From an uncultured beta proteobacterium (GTDB taxonomy: Bacteria > Pseudomonadota > Gammaproteobacteria > Burkholderiales > SG8-41): 39,521 bases of DNA. Below are positions 1-7,624 of the stretch, one piece after another. The notes beneath the pieces are model-generated. The model was not told the origin of the DNA, made no database searches, and saw only the letters and a program-made list of their open reading frames with translations. The stretch's first letter is position 1. Every line of letters begins with the position of its first letter. Both the position numbers and the translations under genes were made by a program. The stretch is from contig CADECM010000002.1 in assembly GCA_902825845.1 (NCBI GenBank), positions 64,205 to 103,725 of the forward strand, in the 5' to 3' direction.

Positions 1-26
1 TTTGACTGAATACATCGTGTGCGGCG

Positions 27-239
27 TCAGCGCGTCGCCCGGCTTTTCTTGCGCTGTGGGATCGATGTGCGCGGCATGGATGCCAATCGTTGTGCCAGTT
101 CACTGAGTTCGTCGAGCGCCTGAAATCGCTGACGTAATGTCATCGCCAGTGCCGCGCGCAATTGCACACGGCGGCTGCCCACCCATGTGGCGGCTTCCCA
201 CGAACGGTTAGAGCGTTCGCTAGCAGTCTTGCGCGTCAC
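27..239 (-). CDS. small hypothetical protein overlapping a nucleotidyltransferase remnant
   Basis: A 70-residue basic protein is read from a GTG start at 239. The start lies inside the last codons of the upstream nucleotidyltransferase fragment, whose TAG is at 220-222, so the two reading frames overlap by 20 bases as in translationally coupled pairs. The product begins with charged and polar residues, followed by a helical core (residues about 15-50, with WEAATWVGSRR and LDELSELAQRLASM) and a basic tail ending KKSRATR. Small helical proteins of this kind are often encoded next to MNT/AbiEii-type nucleotidyltransferases, and this is my reason for calling it a gene. I recognise no named family and infer no activity. 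If the partner is dead, this gene may be a leftover too. No independent Shine-Dalgarno sequence is evident. Confidence 0.5.
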   Translation of the reverse strand: MTRKTASERSNRSWEAATWVGSRRVQLRAALAMTLRQRFQALDELSELAQRLASMPRTSIPQRKKSRATR

Positions 240-414
240 GGCGTTTCTCCTTGGCAATCTCGCGCAAGTGTTCAATGTCGTCGAGATCTTTGGGGCGGTT
301 GGCCAGTTTCTTCATTTTGATCAGGGTAGGGATTGATACGAACCGTACCCGTAGTCCCGGCGCCAACTGCCCGCGAATTGCCGCCTTGTATTTCGCATCG
401 AAATGTTGTAAGTA
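220..414 (-). pseudogene. C-terminal remnant of a nucleotidyltransferase-family protein
   Basis: Directly after the glnS stop codon, and in the same frame, the minus strand stays open for 64 codons. It ends with a segment containing VRFVSIPTLIKMKKLANRPK followed by DLDDIEHLREIAKE. This resembles the C-terminus of small nucleotidyltransferases (AbiEii/MNT-type), where a leucine-isoleucine-lysine stretch precedes a G/N-R-P-K-D-L-x-D-I-x-x-L motif. The N-terminal nucleotide-binding part (GS motif and acidic residues) is absent, because glnS begins immediately upstream. No convincing start codon is present; the only internal ATG would give about 30 residues. I interpret it as a 5'-truncated relic whose front end was lost in a rearrangement abutting glnS. 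Confidence 0.6.
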
Positions 415-2175
415 TCATGCCTTCCACGAATCCCGAAGCGTAACCGCGCGATTGAATTTCGGCGCGCCCGGCTGCGAATCCACAAGATCCGCGACAAAAT
501 AGCCGTGGCGCTCGAACTGGCAGCGCTCCTGCGGCCTGGCGTCGCGCAGGGCGGGCTCAAGCTGCGCGGTGATCACCTTTATGGAATCGGGATTGAGATC
601 GTCGAGAAAATCACGGTCGCCCGCGCCCGGATGCGGTGACTTGAACAGCCGGTCGTAAAGCCGCACTTCGGCGGCGTACGCATGCGCGACGCTGACCCAG
701 TGAATGTTGCCTTTGACTTTGACCGTGTCCGCCCCCGGCGTGCCCGATTTGGTTTCGGGCAGGTATTCGCAGTGCACGGTGGTGACCTTGCCCGCCGCAT
801 CTTTGTCGCAGCCGATGCACTTGACCACATAGCCATAGCGCAGCCGTACGTTATTGCCGGGGAACAGCCTGAAGTAACCCTTGGGCGGTGTTTCCATGAA
901 ATCCTCGCGCTCGATCCACAACTCGCGCGTGAGCGGCACCACCCGCTTGCCGAGCTCGGGCTTTTGCGGATGATTCGGCGCGAAACAGTCTTCCTGCTGT
1001 CCGTCCGCGTAGTTGTCGATGACGAGTTTGACCGGGTCGAGCACGGCGATGCGGCGTTGCGCGACGTCGTTCAGGTTTTCGCGCATGCAGTCTTCCAGCA
1101 CCGAAAAATCGATCCACGAGTCGGCCTTGGACACGCCGATGCGTTCGGCGAACACGCGAAAGCCCGCCGCGGTATAGCCGCGGCGCCGCGCGCCCACCAG
1201 CGTGGGCAGTCGCGGGTCGTCCCAGCCTTGCACATGTTTTTCGTTGACCAGTTGAATCAGCTTGCGCTTGGAGAGCACGGTATAGGTAAGATTCAGCCGC
1301 GCAAACTCGATTTGCTGGGGCAGCGGCTTGTCGAGCAGGCCGCCCTCGGCGAGTCGCAACAGCAGCCAGTCGTAGAACGGCCGCTGATCCTCGAACTCCA
1401 GCGTGCACAGGGAATGCGTGATGCGTTCCAGCGCGTCCTCGATCGGATGGGCGTAGGTATACATCGGGTACACGCACCACTTGTCCTGCGTGCGGTGGTG
1501 CGTGGCCTTACGGATGCGATAGATCGCCGGGTCGCGCAGATTGATATTGGGCGACGCCATGTCCACCTTCGCGCGCAGCACCATGCTGCCTTCGGTGTGT
1601 TTGCCCTCGCGCATTTCGGCGAAGCGTGCGAGCGACGCCTCGGGCGGGCGGTCGCGCCACGGGCTGGGCGTGCCGGGTTCGGTGAGCGTGCCGCGGTTGG
1701 TGCGCATCTGTTCGGCAGACTGTTCGTCGACATAGGCGTGACCGGCCTCGATCAGGTGCTGCGCCGCCTCGTACATGAAATCAAAGTAGTCACTGGCAAA
1801 AAAAATGTTCTCGCGCCAGTCAAATCCCAGCCATTGCACGGCACGGATGATGGCGTCGACGTACTCCTGTTCTTCCTTTTCAGGGTTGGTGTCGTCGAAG
1901 CGCATGTGGCACACGCCGCCGTAGTCATACGCGAGACCGAAATTCAGGCAGATCGACTTGGCATGCCCGAAATGCAGATAGCCATTCGGCTCCGGCGGAA
2001 ACCGCGTGCGGATTTTTGCGCTGTCAGGCGGCGTGTTGGCGTGCGCCTTGGCCGGCCCCGGTTTGCCGCCCCAGCCGCGCGTCGCGTATTTGCCGCTCGC
2101 GAGATCGCCATCGATGATGTTGCGGATGAAGTTTGATGCCACCGGCGCTGCCGCCGGTTTGTTTTTTGCGCTCAT
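415..2175 (-). CDS. glnS: glutaminyl-tRNA synthetase
   Basis: This cytoplasmic class I aminoacyl-tRNA synthetase charges tRNA-Gln with glutamine using ATP. It has 586 residues, slightly longer than the E. coli enzyme (about 554). The HIGH signature appears as HFGH at residues 68-71 in the context PPEPNGYLHFGHAKS, and the KMSKS-type loop is VLSKRK at about 300-305. The C-terminal anticodon-binding beta-barrels fill the rest, ending in KFNRAVTLRDSWKA. Residues about 32-55 (GWGGKPGPAKAHANTPPDSA) form an insertion between the conserved N-terminal helix and the Rossmann fold, which I associate with Burkholderiales homologues. The ATG at 2175 has only a weak ribosome-binding site. It lies 52 bases downstream of the peptidase E-like gene on the same strand and may be co-transcribed. 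Downstream it abuts a nucleotidyltransferase relic. Confidence 0.97.
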   Translation of the reverse strand: MSAKNKPAAAPVASNFIRNIIDGDLASGKYATRGWGGKPGPAKAHANTPPDSAKIRTRFPPEPNGYLHFGHAKSICLNFGLAYDYGGVCHMRFDDTNPEKEEQEYVDAIIRAVQWLGFDWRENIFFASDYFDFMYEAAQHLIEAGHAYVDEQSAEQMRTNRGTLTEPGTPSPWRDRPPEASLARFAEMREGKHTEGSMVLRAKVDMASPNINLRDPAIYRIRKATHHRTQDKWCVYPMYTYAHPIEDALERITHSLCTLEFEDQRPFYDWLLLRLAEGGLLDKPLPQQIEFARLNLTYTVLSKRKLIQLVNEKHVQGWDDPRLPTLVGARRRGYTAAGFRVFAERIGVSKADSWIDFSVLEDCMRENLNDVAQRRIAVLDPVKLVIDNYADGQQEDCFAPNHPQKPELGKRVVPLTRELWIEREDFMETPPKGYFRLFPGNNVRLRYGYVVKCIGCDKDAAGKVTTVHCEYLPETKSGTPGADTVKVKGNIHWVSVAHAYAAEVRLYDRLFKSPHPGAGDRDFLDDLNPDSIKVITAQLEPALRDARPQERCQFERHGYFVADLVDSQPGAPKFNRAVTLRDSWKA

Positions 2176-2227
2176 GATGGGCGTATTTTAGCGCGCCGCG
2201 CCCGCGCGATGCGTATCGTCCGGCGAA

Positions 2228-2932
2228 TCAGCGCCTGCCGAGGTAGCGTGTCGGCAGTACGTGCTCCATTGCGCGCCTGCCGTTGCGTGTCAAGCGATAG
2301 GCTTTGGCGCGCGGCCGGCTCGACACGGCGCGCAGCAGTTTGCCGCCGGCGTAGTGCAGCGCCGCGCCGTCGTCGGCGGCGAAGCCATCCATCGTTTTGC
2401 CGCTGGCGATGAAGCGGCGATAGGTAGGCCGGCGCAGCGGCTCGCTGTCGTAGTGCGGGCAGTTGCTGCCGGGCAGGAAGCCGAGGCAATCGAGTGCGGT
2501 CAGCGGCCCGGCGACGGAATCGGTGACGCCCTGTTCGAACCAGCAGATCGAGCCGGCGCTGGCGCCGCCCAGTACCACGCCGCGTTGCCACGCCTTGCGC
2601 AGGTGAACGTCGAGCCCCCAGTCGCGCCACACCGCGAGCAGGCTGCGGGTGTTGCCGCCGCCGACATAAATTGCATCGTGCTCGAGCACGAATGATTCAA
2701 GGTCGCGCGGCGTGCGCGCGAACAGCGGCAGGTGCGCGGGCCTGCATTCGAACCGGCTGAAGCCCGCGTAGAACCGCAGGCGGCCCGCCTCGGCATCGCC
2801 ATGCGCGGTGCCGATGAAACACACGCGCGGATTTTTCTTGCGGGTCAGCGACAAGAAATATTGGATCAACAGCAGGTTGTCGAGATTTTCGGGCAGCGCG
2901 GCGCCGCCGATGGCGAGGATATGCGTGGACAT
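2228..2932 (-). CDS. peptidase E-like serine peptidase (family S51)
   Basis: A 234-residue cytoplasmic protein of the peptidase E/cyanophycinase clan with a class I glutamine-amidotransferase-like fold. It opens with HILAIGGAALPE, typical of S51 members. It carries IYVGGGNTRSLL, then the nucleophile elbow VLGGASAGSICW with the catalytic serine in GASAGS, and later GSNCPHYDSEPLRRP, which supplies the candidate catalytic histidine. Family members cleave Asp-X dipeptides or cyanophycin-type peptides; the exact substrate cannot be read from sequence. I chose the ATG at 2932 because the conserved N-terminal strand starts directly after it; an upstream extension to 2992 is basic and unconserved in appearance. 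It precedes glnS on the same strand by 52 bases. Confidence 0.88.
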   Translation of the reverse strand: MSTHILAIGGAALPENLDNLLLIQYFLSLTRKKNPRVCFIGTAHGDAEAGRLRFYAGFSRFECRPAHLPLFARTPRDLESFVLEHDAIYVGGGNTRSLLAVWRDWGLDVHLRKAWQRGVVLGGASAGSICWFEQGVTDSVAGPLTALDCLGFLPGSNCPHYDSEPLRRPTYRRFIASGKTMDGFAADDGAALHYAGGKLLRAVSSRPRAKAYRLTRNGRRAMEHVLPTRYLGRR

Positions 2933-2982
2933 GGCTTGCGGTTTCAAAAAACCGCATTGTAAGCGGCGCAGCGGGCGCGGCT

Positions 2983-3014
2983 TTAAAAACAAAACCCCGG
3001 ATCACGTCCGGGGC
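2983..3014 (-). terminator. Rho-independent terminator of the DUF2892 gene
   Basis: Read on the minus strand, a perfect 7-bp stem CCCCGGA/TCCGGGG (2995-3001 and 3007-3013) with a 5-base loop is followed by a T-rich tract (TTTTGTTTTT). It lies 15 bases past the stop of the gene at 3029-3241 and separates that gene from the peptidase E-like gene. Confidence 0.9.
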
Positions 3015-3028
3015 TTGAATCAACCGAA

Positions 3029-3241
3029 TCAGCCGTGTTTTTCTTTGCCGCCCAGCGGACAGGAACTGATGCCGAACAGGGTGTACAGCGGGCACCACCC
3101 CATCAGCGCGGTTCCCAGCGGGATCAGCCCGATTACGCCAAACCAGCGCACATTGCCTTCGCCCCACACCAGTAGCGCCAGCAGCGCAAGGCCCACGACG
3201 ATACGTATCACTTTGTCGATACCGCCTACATTGGTGTTCAT
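3029..3241 (-). CDS. DUF2892 (YgaP-like) inner-membrane protein
   Basis: A 70-residue membrane protein. The N-terminus MNTNVGGIDKVIRIVVG is the hallmark of the DUF2892 family, where it precedes two closely spaced transmembrane helices (about residues 13-26 and 33-48). The C-terminal part GWCPLYTLFGISSCPLGGK has the conserved Trp-Cys-Pro-x-Tyr and Cys-Pro positions. Family members occur alone or fused to rhodanese (E. coli YgaP) and are linked by context to sulfur or thiol chemistry; no reaction is assigned. The ATG at 3241 is supported by AGGAG six bases upstream. A CRP/FNR-like palindrome at 3299-3320 and an AT-rich repeat at 3321-3351 lie upstream, and a strong terminator follows, so this is a single-gene unit with its own control region. 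Confidence 0.9.
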   Translation of the reverse strand: MNTNVGGIDKVIRIVVGLALLALLVWGEGNVRWFGVIGLIPLGTALMGWCPLYTLFGISSCPLGGKEKHG

Positions 3242-3298
3242 TTGCGTCTCCTGATTTGCTTGATTGCAAACCCAGTTTAGCGACGCCATCCGGTGCTG

Positions 3299-3320
3299 TA
3301 TGTGACTTACGTTACACATA
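3299..3320. promoter_or_regulatory. CRP/FNR-family-like palindrome upstream of the DUF2892 gene
   Basis: The sequence reads TATGTG-N10-CACATA, containing TGTGA-N6-TTACA, one mismatch from the classical CRP core TGTGA-N6-TCACA. It is centred about 69 bases upstream of the ATG at 3241, a usual activator distance if transcription starts near 3270. It overlaps an ACTTAC-N10-GTAAGT inverted repeat (3305-3326). Binding by a CRP/FNR-type regulator is inferred. Confidence 0.45.
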
Positions 3321-3351
3321 GTAAGTGTTTGTTTTATAACAATATTTTATT
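3321..3351 (-). repeat. AT-rich dispersed element, copy 1 (variant)
   Basis: On the minus strand this reads as an AATAAAATATTGTTATAA run followed by AACAAACACTTAC, matching the recurring element consensus AATAAAAACAAATACTTAC at its 3' half. It points towards the DUF2892 gene. Confidence 0.5.
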
Positions 3352-3377
3352 GTTCGGTGTGCCCCGGTACAGTGCTC

Positions 3378-4391
3378 TCAGCCTTCGCGCCTGATCCCTG
3401 CCTGCCGGATGACTTTGCCCCACTTGTCGACTTCCGCTTTCAGGAAGCGGCTGAACTCAGCCGGTGTGCTGCCGACAGGCTCTACGCCGAGGCGCACCAT
3501 GCGTTCACGCAGTTCCTCCCGTTTGAGCGCGGGCATGATTTCCGCACTGAGGCGCTCGATCACCGCTTTGGGTGTGCCCGACGGCATCAGCCAGCCCACC
3601 CAGTTGCCACCGCTCACATTGATGCCGCTCTCGATGAGGGTCGGCATTTCCGGCGCTGCGGCCGCGCGTTTTTCCGCGGTGATGCCCAGTGCCCTGATCT
3701 GTCCGGCGCGCGCATAGGGCAGCAGGGTGGCGGCGGTGTCGACCATGATCGGTATCCTGCCGCCGAGCAGATCCTGCAATGCGGGCGCGGCGCCCTGGTA
3801 CGGCACATGGTTCAAGCGGGCGCCTGTTGTAGACATCAGCAGTTCGGTCATCAGATGCGAGGCCGTGCCGACGCCGTCCGAGGCAAACCCCAGCGTTCCC
3901 GGTCTGGCCTTGGCGAGTGCCACGAGCGCCCCGATGTCTTTCGCGGCGAGTGCATTGCCCACACACACTATCAGCGGTGCGGTGGCAAGCAGCGACACGG
4001 CGTCGAAGCTGTTGACGGCGTGGTATGGCAGCCGCGCCACCAGCGTTTGATTGAACGCGTGCGCTGCGGTCACCGTGCCAATGGTGTAGCCGTCGGCGTT
4101 GGCCTTAGCCACGATGTCCATGCCAGTGATGCCGTTGGCGCCCTGACGATAATCGACCAGCAAGGTTTGACCCAGACCGTAGGCGATTTCCTGCGCCACG
4201 ATGCGTGTCACCAGATCACCGAGATTGCCATTCGCATACGGCACGACCATGCGCAGCGCGCGCACGGGGTAGTTGCTCTGTGCCGCGGCGTGGGGAATCG
4301 ACCCCCAAAGGCAAATCATAGGCGCAATGTAACTATTTGTTTTTAAACAAATTTTTTGAAAAACAGTATGTCTGCGCGCGGCGGAATTCAT
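3378..4391 (-). CDS. Bug/TctC-family periplasmic solute-binding protein A
   Basis: A tripartite tricarboxylate receptor-type binding protein; family members bind carboxylates or other small acids in the periplasm. From the ATG at 4391 it has 337 residues: a 37-residue N-terminus ending in PHAAAQ that could be a weak signal peptide, then YPVRALRMVVPYANG. Mature-domain marks include LLVDYRQGANG, DGYTIGTV, FASDGVGTASHLM, LNHVPYQGAAPALQDLLGG and the C-terminal EVDKWGKVIRQAGI. The usual PGG-x-x-D and DNR-x-GAGG loops are altered to ANGNLGD and DYRQGANG. The start is uncertain: the next in-frame ATG (4319) leaves only about 12 residues before the mature domain, while the 4391 start places an AT-rich repeat inside the coding region. 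No TctA/TctB permease gene is nearby. Confidence 0.85.
   Translation of the reverse strand: MNSAARRHTVFQKICLKTNSYIAPMICLWGSIPHAAAQSNYPVRALRMVVPYANGNLGDLVTRIVAQEIAYGLGQTLLVDYRQGANGITGMDIVAKANADGYTIGTVTAAHAFNQTLVARLPYHAVNSFDAVSLLATAPLIVCVGNALAAKDIGALVALAKARPGTLGFASDGVGTASHLMTELLMSTTGARLNHVPYQGAAPALQDLLGGRIPIMVDTAATLLPYARAGQIRALGITAEKRAAAAPEMPTLIESGINVSGGNWVGWLMPSGTPKAVIERLSAEIMPALKREELRERMVRLGVEPVGSTPAEFSRFLKAEVDKWGKVIRQAGIRREG
4329..4351 (-). repeat. AT-rich dispersed element, copy 2
   Basis: The minus strand reads TTTGTTTAAAAACAAATAGTTAC, differing from the consensus at the ACTTAC end by one base. It falls within the 5' part of Bug protein A as annotated, just upstream of an internal ATG at 4319, so it bears on the choice of start. 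Confidence 0.5.
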
Positions 4392-4600
4392 GGCTCGTCT
4401 TGAGATTGCGATCGGGTGGCGGGCTATTTTAAGCGTTGCCGCCACGCCCGGTGACGCGCATCCGCGCAGGGCCACGCCATTTTCGCGCCATATTTGCCCG
4501 TCACTTTTCCATAACCGCTTCCCTGCTGCCGCCTTTTTTGGTCCGTTAAATACAGGCAAGACCGGTCGGCCGGTCGCTTTCACGACAGGGGGAGTTCACG

Positions 4601-6673
4601 ATGCAAATGCACAGGGGAAGTCGGTGTGTGGCGGCGCTGGTGGCCTTCGCGGCCATCGCGTTCATCTGCGCCTTGTGGCTGGCGCGCGGGGCGCACGCGC
4701 AAAACGAAGTTCGCATGAAACCACAGGAGGTGCAATCCGGCACGCTGTTGTTCAAGCCCGATGACGGGGGCGAAACCTTCGCCGTGGTGCGTCAGTCCAC
4801 CGACGTGACCTTGCGTGTGTCTGGCCTGGTGGTGCGCGCCACCGTGCGCCAGACCTTCCACAACCCGCATGATCACTGGTACGAAGGCATCTACGTGTTT
4901 CCGCTACCGGAAAATGCCGCGGTGGATCACTTGAAAATGCGCGTCGGCGAACGCGAGGTACTGGGCGTGATCAAGGAGCGTGCGCAGGCCAAGGCCGCGT
5001 ACGAGCAAGCCAAAGCCTCCGGCCAGCGTGCGGCGCTGCTGGAGCAGGAACGGCCCAATCTCTTCACCTCCAGCGTCGCCAACATCGGCCCGCACGAGGA
5101 CATCACCGTCGAACTCGAATATCAGCAGACGCTGCGCTATGACAACGGCCGCTTCTCGCTGCGCTTCCCGACGGTGGTGATGCCGCGCTACATACCGGGC
5201 ACGGTCAAAGTGGCAGGCGCGGCAGGCACGGGCTGGGCGGTTGCGACCGATTTGGTGACCGATGCCGCGCGCATCACGCCGCCGGTACCACTTACCGGCA
5301 CCTTGGATGAACCTCTTAATCCGCTCAAGCTGCAGGTGTTGCTCGACGCGGGCGTGCCGCTGGCCGCGGTCGACAGTCCGTACCACAAGGTCAGCGTAAC
5401 GGAGGTGGATGGGCAGCGCCGCGAAGTGCGGCTCGAAGGCGACACCTGGGCCACGCGCGATTTCGAACTCATCTGGACGCCGCTCGCCGCGCAACAGCCG
5501 CAAGCGGCATTCTTCACCGAACAGAAAGACGGCAAAACCTACGGCCTGCTGATGGTGATGCCGCCGGCGGCCAGCTCGGTGCGCGCGCTGCCGCGCGAAG
5601 TGATCTACATCATCGACACCTCGGGATCGATGGAAGGTGCCTCGATCGTGCAGGCACGTGAAGCGTTGCAGATGGCGGTGCAGCGTCTGGATGCGGGCGA
5701 CACCTTTAACGTGATCGAATTCAATTCCTACGCCAAGGCGCTGTTCAACGACGCGCAGGCGGCGACGCGCGAGAACATCGACAGCGCCGTGCGCTGGGTG
5801 CGCCAGCTGCGCGCACGCGGCGGCACGGAAATGGCGACCGCGCTGACGCTGGCGCTGAACGGCCGCGAAAATCCCGATCGCGTGCGGCAGGTGATATTTC
5901 TGACCGACGGCTCAGTCGGCAACGAAGCGCAATTGTTCAAGCTGATCGCGGACCGGCTCGGCGATTCACGCCTGTTCACCGTCGGCATCGGTTCTGCGCC
6001 CAACAGTTACTTTATGAGCAAGGCGGCGCAGGCGGGGCGCGGCACGTTTACCTACATCGGCAAGATCGACGAAGTCAAAGAAAAGATGGCCACGCTGTTT
6101 GCCAAGCTGGAATCGCCGGTGTTGAAGGGCGTGCAGGTCGCCTGGCCGCAGGCGCAGGTCGAGGCGTGGCCGCAACGTGTGCCCGATCTTTATCTGGGCG
6201 AGCCGATTGTCATCAGCGCCGTGCTGGACCGGATGCAGGGCGAGGTCAAGCTCTCCGGAATGAACGGCGAGACGCAATGGCAGTCTGCGCTGCCGCTCGC
6301 CGCAGCGCATCCCGGCGCGGGCATGGGCGTGCTGTGGGCGCGCGAGAAAATCAGCGCGCTCACCGACAGCCTGCGCGAAGGCCGGTCCGAGGATGAGGTG
6401 CGGCCCGCGGTGGTGCAGGTGGCGCTGGCACATCACCTGGTATCGAAATACACCAGTCTGGTCGCCATCGATCCCATGCCGGTGCGGCGCACCAACGATC
6501 CGCTCAAGCGTACTGCGGTGCCGATGAATCTTCCCGACGGCACGGTGCAGGAGGCGATCTTCGGCGAGTTGCCGCAGGGCGCGACCGACGCGCGTTTCAA
6601 CCTGATGCTGGGTCTGGTCTTGCTGCTGATGGCGGCCGTGATGTGGCGGATGCGCCGCCGCACGGTGCCGTGA
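4601..6673 (+). CDS. VIT and vWA domain sortase-target protein (marine proteobacterial sortase target type)
   Basis: A 690-residue surface or periplasmic protein, probably the dedicated substrate of the sortase encoded next. The N-terminal signal peptide runs to about AHA-Q at residue 34. A VIT domain (about 40-165) includes TFHNPHDHWYEGIYVFPLPE and the helix KERAQAKAAYEQAKASGQRAA. A vWA domain (about 333-500) has a complete-looking MIDAS motif DTSGS at 339-343 and FLTDGS later. The C-terminus is a sorting signal: LPQGATD at 657-663, a hydrophobic helix, then RMRRRTVP. Known family members carry LPXTG-like signals; here Gly stands where Thr is expected. The ATG at 4601 has a good GGGGGAG site. 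The stop overlaps the sortase start (TGATG), indicating translational coupling. Its exact biological role is not known to me. Confidence 0.92.
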   Translation: MQMHRGSRCVAALVAFAAIAFICALWLARGAHAQNEVRMKPQEVQSGTLLFKPDDGGETFAVVRQSTDVTLRVSGLVVRATVRQTFHNPHDHWYEGIYVFPLPENAAVDHLKMRVGEREVLGVIKERAQAKAAYEQAKASGQRAALLEQERPNLFTSSVANIGPHEDITVELEYQQTLRYDNGRFSLRFPTVVMPRYIPGTVKVAGAAGTGWAVATDLVTDAARITPPVPLTGTLDEPLNPLKLQVLLDAGVPLAAVDSPYHKVSVTEVDGQRREVRLEGDTWATRDFELIWTPLAAQQPQAAFFTEQKDGKTYGLLMVMPPAASSVRALPREVIYIIDTSGSMEGASIVQAREALQMAVQRLDAGDTFNVIEFNSYAKALFNDAQAATRENIDSAVRWVRQLRARGGTEMATALTLALNGRENPDRVRQVIFLTDGSVGNEAQLFKLIADRLGDSRLFTVGIGSAPNSYFMSKAAQAGRGTFTYIGKIDEVKEKMATLFAKLESPVLKGVQVAWPQAQVEAWPQRVPDLYLGEPIVISAVLDRMQGEVKLSGMNGETQWQSALPLAAAHPGAGMGVLWAREKISALTDSLREGRSEDEVRPAVVQVALAHHLVSKYTSLVAIDPMPVRRTNDPLKRTAVPMNLPDGTVQEAIFGELPQGATDARFNLMLGLVLLLMAAVMWRMRRRTVP

Positions 6674-7353
6674 TGAGGGCGGCGCGCGATGACCGCTTTC
6701 GAACGGAAGCTATGGCACTGGGCGTTGAATGCGCGCTGCCGGCTGGATACGCGGCGCGGTGCGTTGCACGGCCCGGTAGCGCCTCGCGGCTCAGCGGCGC
6801 GTTGCTGCTTGTCTGCATTGCCGTCGGCCTGTGGCACTTCGGACAGGGGGTCTACATCCACGCCAAGGCAACACTGGCGCAATACCTGATTGCCGACGCG
6901 TGGCACAAAACGCTCGCCGGCCGGCGCGAGGTGAAGCCCTGGCCGTGGGCCGACACTTGGCCGGTGGCGCGCATCGACGCGCCCGCAGCAGGCGAACGGC
7001 TGTACGTGCTGGAAGGCGCCAATGGCCGCGCCATCGCCTTCGGACCGGGCCATGTGCACGGCACACCGCTGCCGGGGATGCCAGGCAACAGCGTGATTGG
7101 CGGCCATCGCGACACACACTTTGCGTTTCTGCGTACGCTCAAAATCGGCGACCCACTGAGCGTGCAGCGCGAGGATGGCGCGTGGCGTGGTTATCGCGTC
7201 GCCGGTGCGGCGGTGGTCGACAGAAGCGACGTGTACGTGACACGCAATAGCGGGCCGACGCGGCTCACGCTGGTGACGTGCTGGCCCTTCGATGCCTTGC
7301 GCGCGGGCGGCCCGGAGCGTTACGTGGTTACCGCCACGGCAGCGCCAAAGTAA
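6673..7353 (+). CDS. class GN-type (proteobacterial) sortase
   Basis: A 226-residue membrane-anchored cysteine transpeptidase. One N-terminal transmembrane helix spans about residues 39-56 (LSGALLLVCIAVGLWHFG), and the catalytic beta-barrel follows. The sortase triad is visible: His145 in GGHRDTHF, Cys203 in LVTCWPFD and Arg216 in GGPERYVV. The start ATG overlaps the target's stop codon. This leaves an unusually long 38-residue cytoplasmic segment, so a later start such as the ATG encoding MALGVE remains possible. Known relatives are encoded beside a single VIT/vWA substrate, as here. The pair is inferred to attach or process one protein at the Gram-negative envelope. The AT-rich repeat copy 3 begins 9 bases after the stop. 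Confidence 0.93.
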   Translation: MRAARDDRFRTEAMALGVECALPAGYAARCVARPGSASRLSGALLLVCIAVGLWHFGQGVYIHAKATLAQYLIADAWHKTLAGRREVKPWPWADTWPVARIDAPAAGERLYVLEGANGRAIAFGPGHVHGTPLPGMPGNSVIGGHRDTHFAFLRTLKIGDPLSVQREDGAWRGYRVAGAAVVDRSDVYVTRNSGPTRLTLVTCWPFDALRAGGPERYVVTATAAPK

Positions 7354-7361
7354 ATTTAATT

Positions 7362-7380
7362 GAATAAAAACAAATACTTA
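7362..7380 (+). repeat. AT-rich dispersed element, copy 3
   Basis: GAATAAAAACAAATACTTA, identical to copy 5 from AATAAAAAC through ACTTA. It is followed by TATAATTT, which could serve as a -10 box. It lies just past the sortase stop and about 245 bases before Bug protein B. Confidence 0.7.
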
Positions 7381-7624
7381 TATAATTTCTCGCGCGTGCC
7401 GGTGCCGCGTTGCGGCGTGGCTGGGCATTACAGCGTGGGCGCCGCCGGGTGCAGCGACGGGCGCAATGGCCACCGGTAATACGTATAAATACGCGTGCGT
7501 TTGCGGCACAAAAAAGTACATGATCATAAACGCCCCTTTTCTGCTTTAATCGCGGATGTCGGGCGTTAAAACGAGATCGGGGTGTAAACGAAGGTACGCA
7601 ATTAAACCAATACAGGAGCAGGCG
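7381..7624 (+). other. intergenic leader of Bug protein B
   Basis: This stretch has no credible gene. It contains AT-rich stretches, TACGTATAAATACG near 7481-7494 and TACATGATCATAAACG near 7517-7532. These may hold the promoter of the downstream Bug gene. The Shine-Dalgarno AGGAG of that gene is at about 7614-7618. Confidence 0.4.

Noticed and set aside
682..2136. 484-codon open frame on the plus strand opposite glnS
   Set aside because: It mirrors glnS, is rich in Arg/His/Ala as expected for an antisense shadow in GC-rich DNA, and has no recognisable domain.
3357..4346. 329-codon open frame on the plus strand opposite Bug protein A
   Set aside because: The minus-strand product has clear Bug family motifs; this frame has shadow composition.
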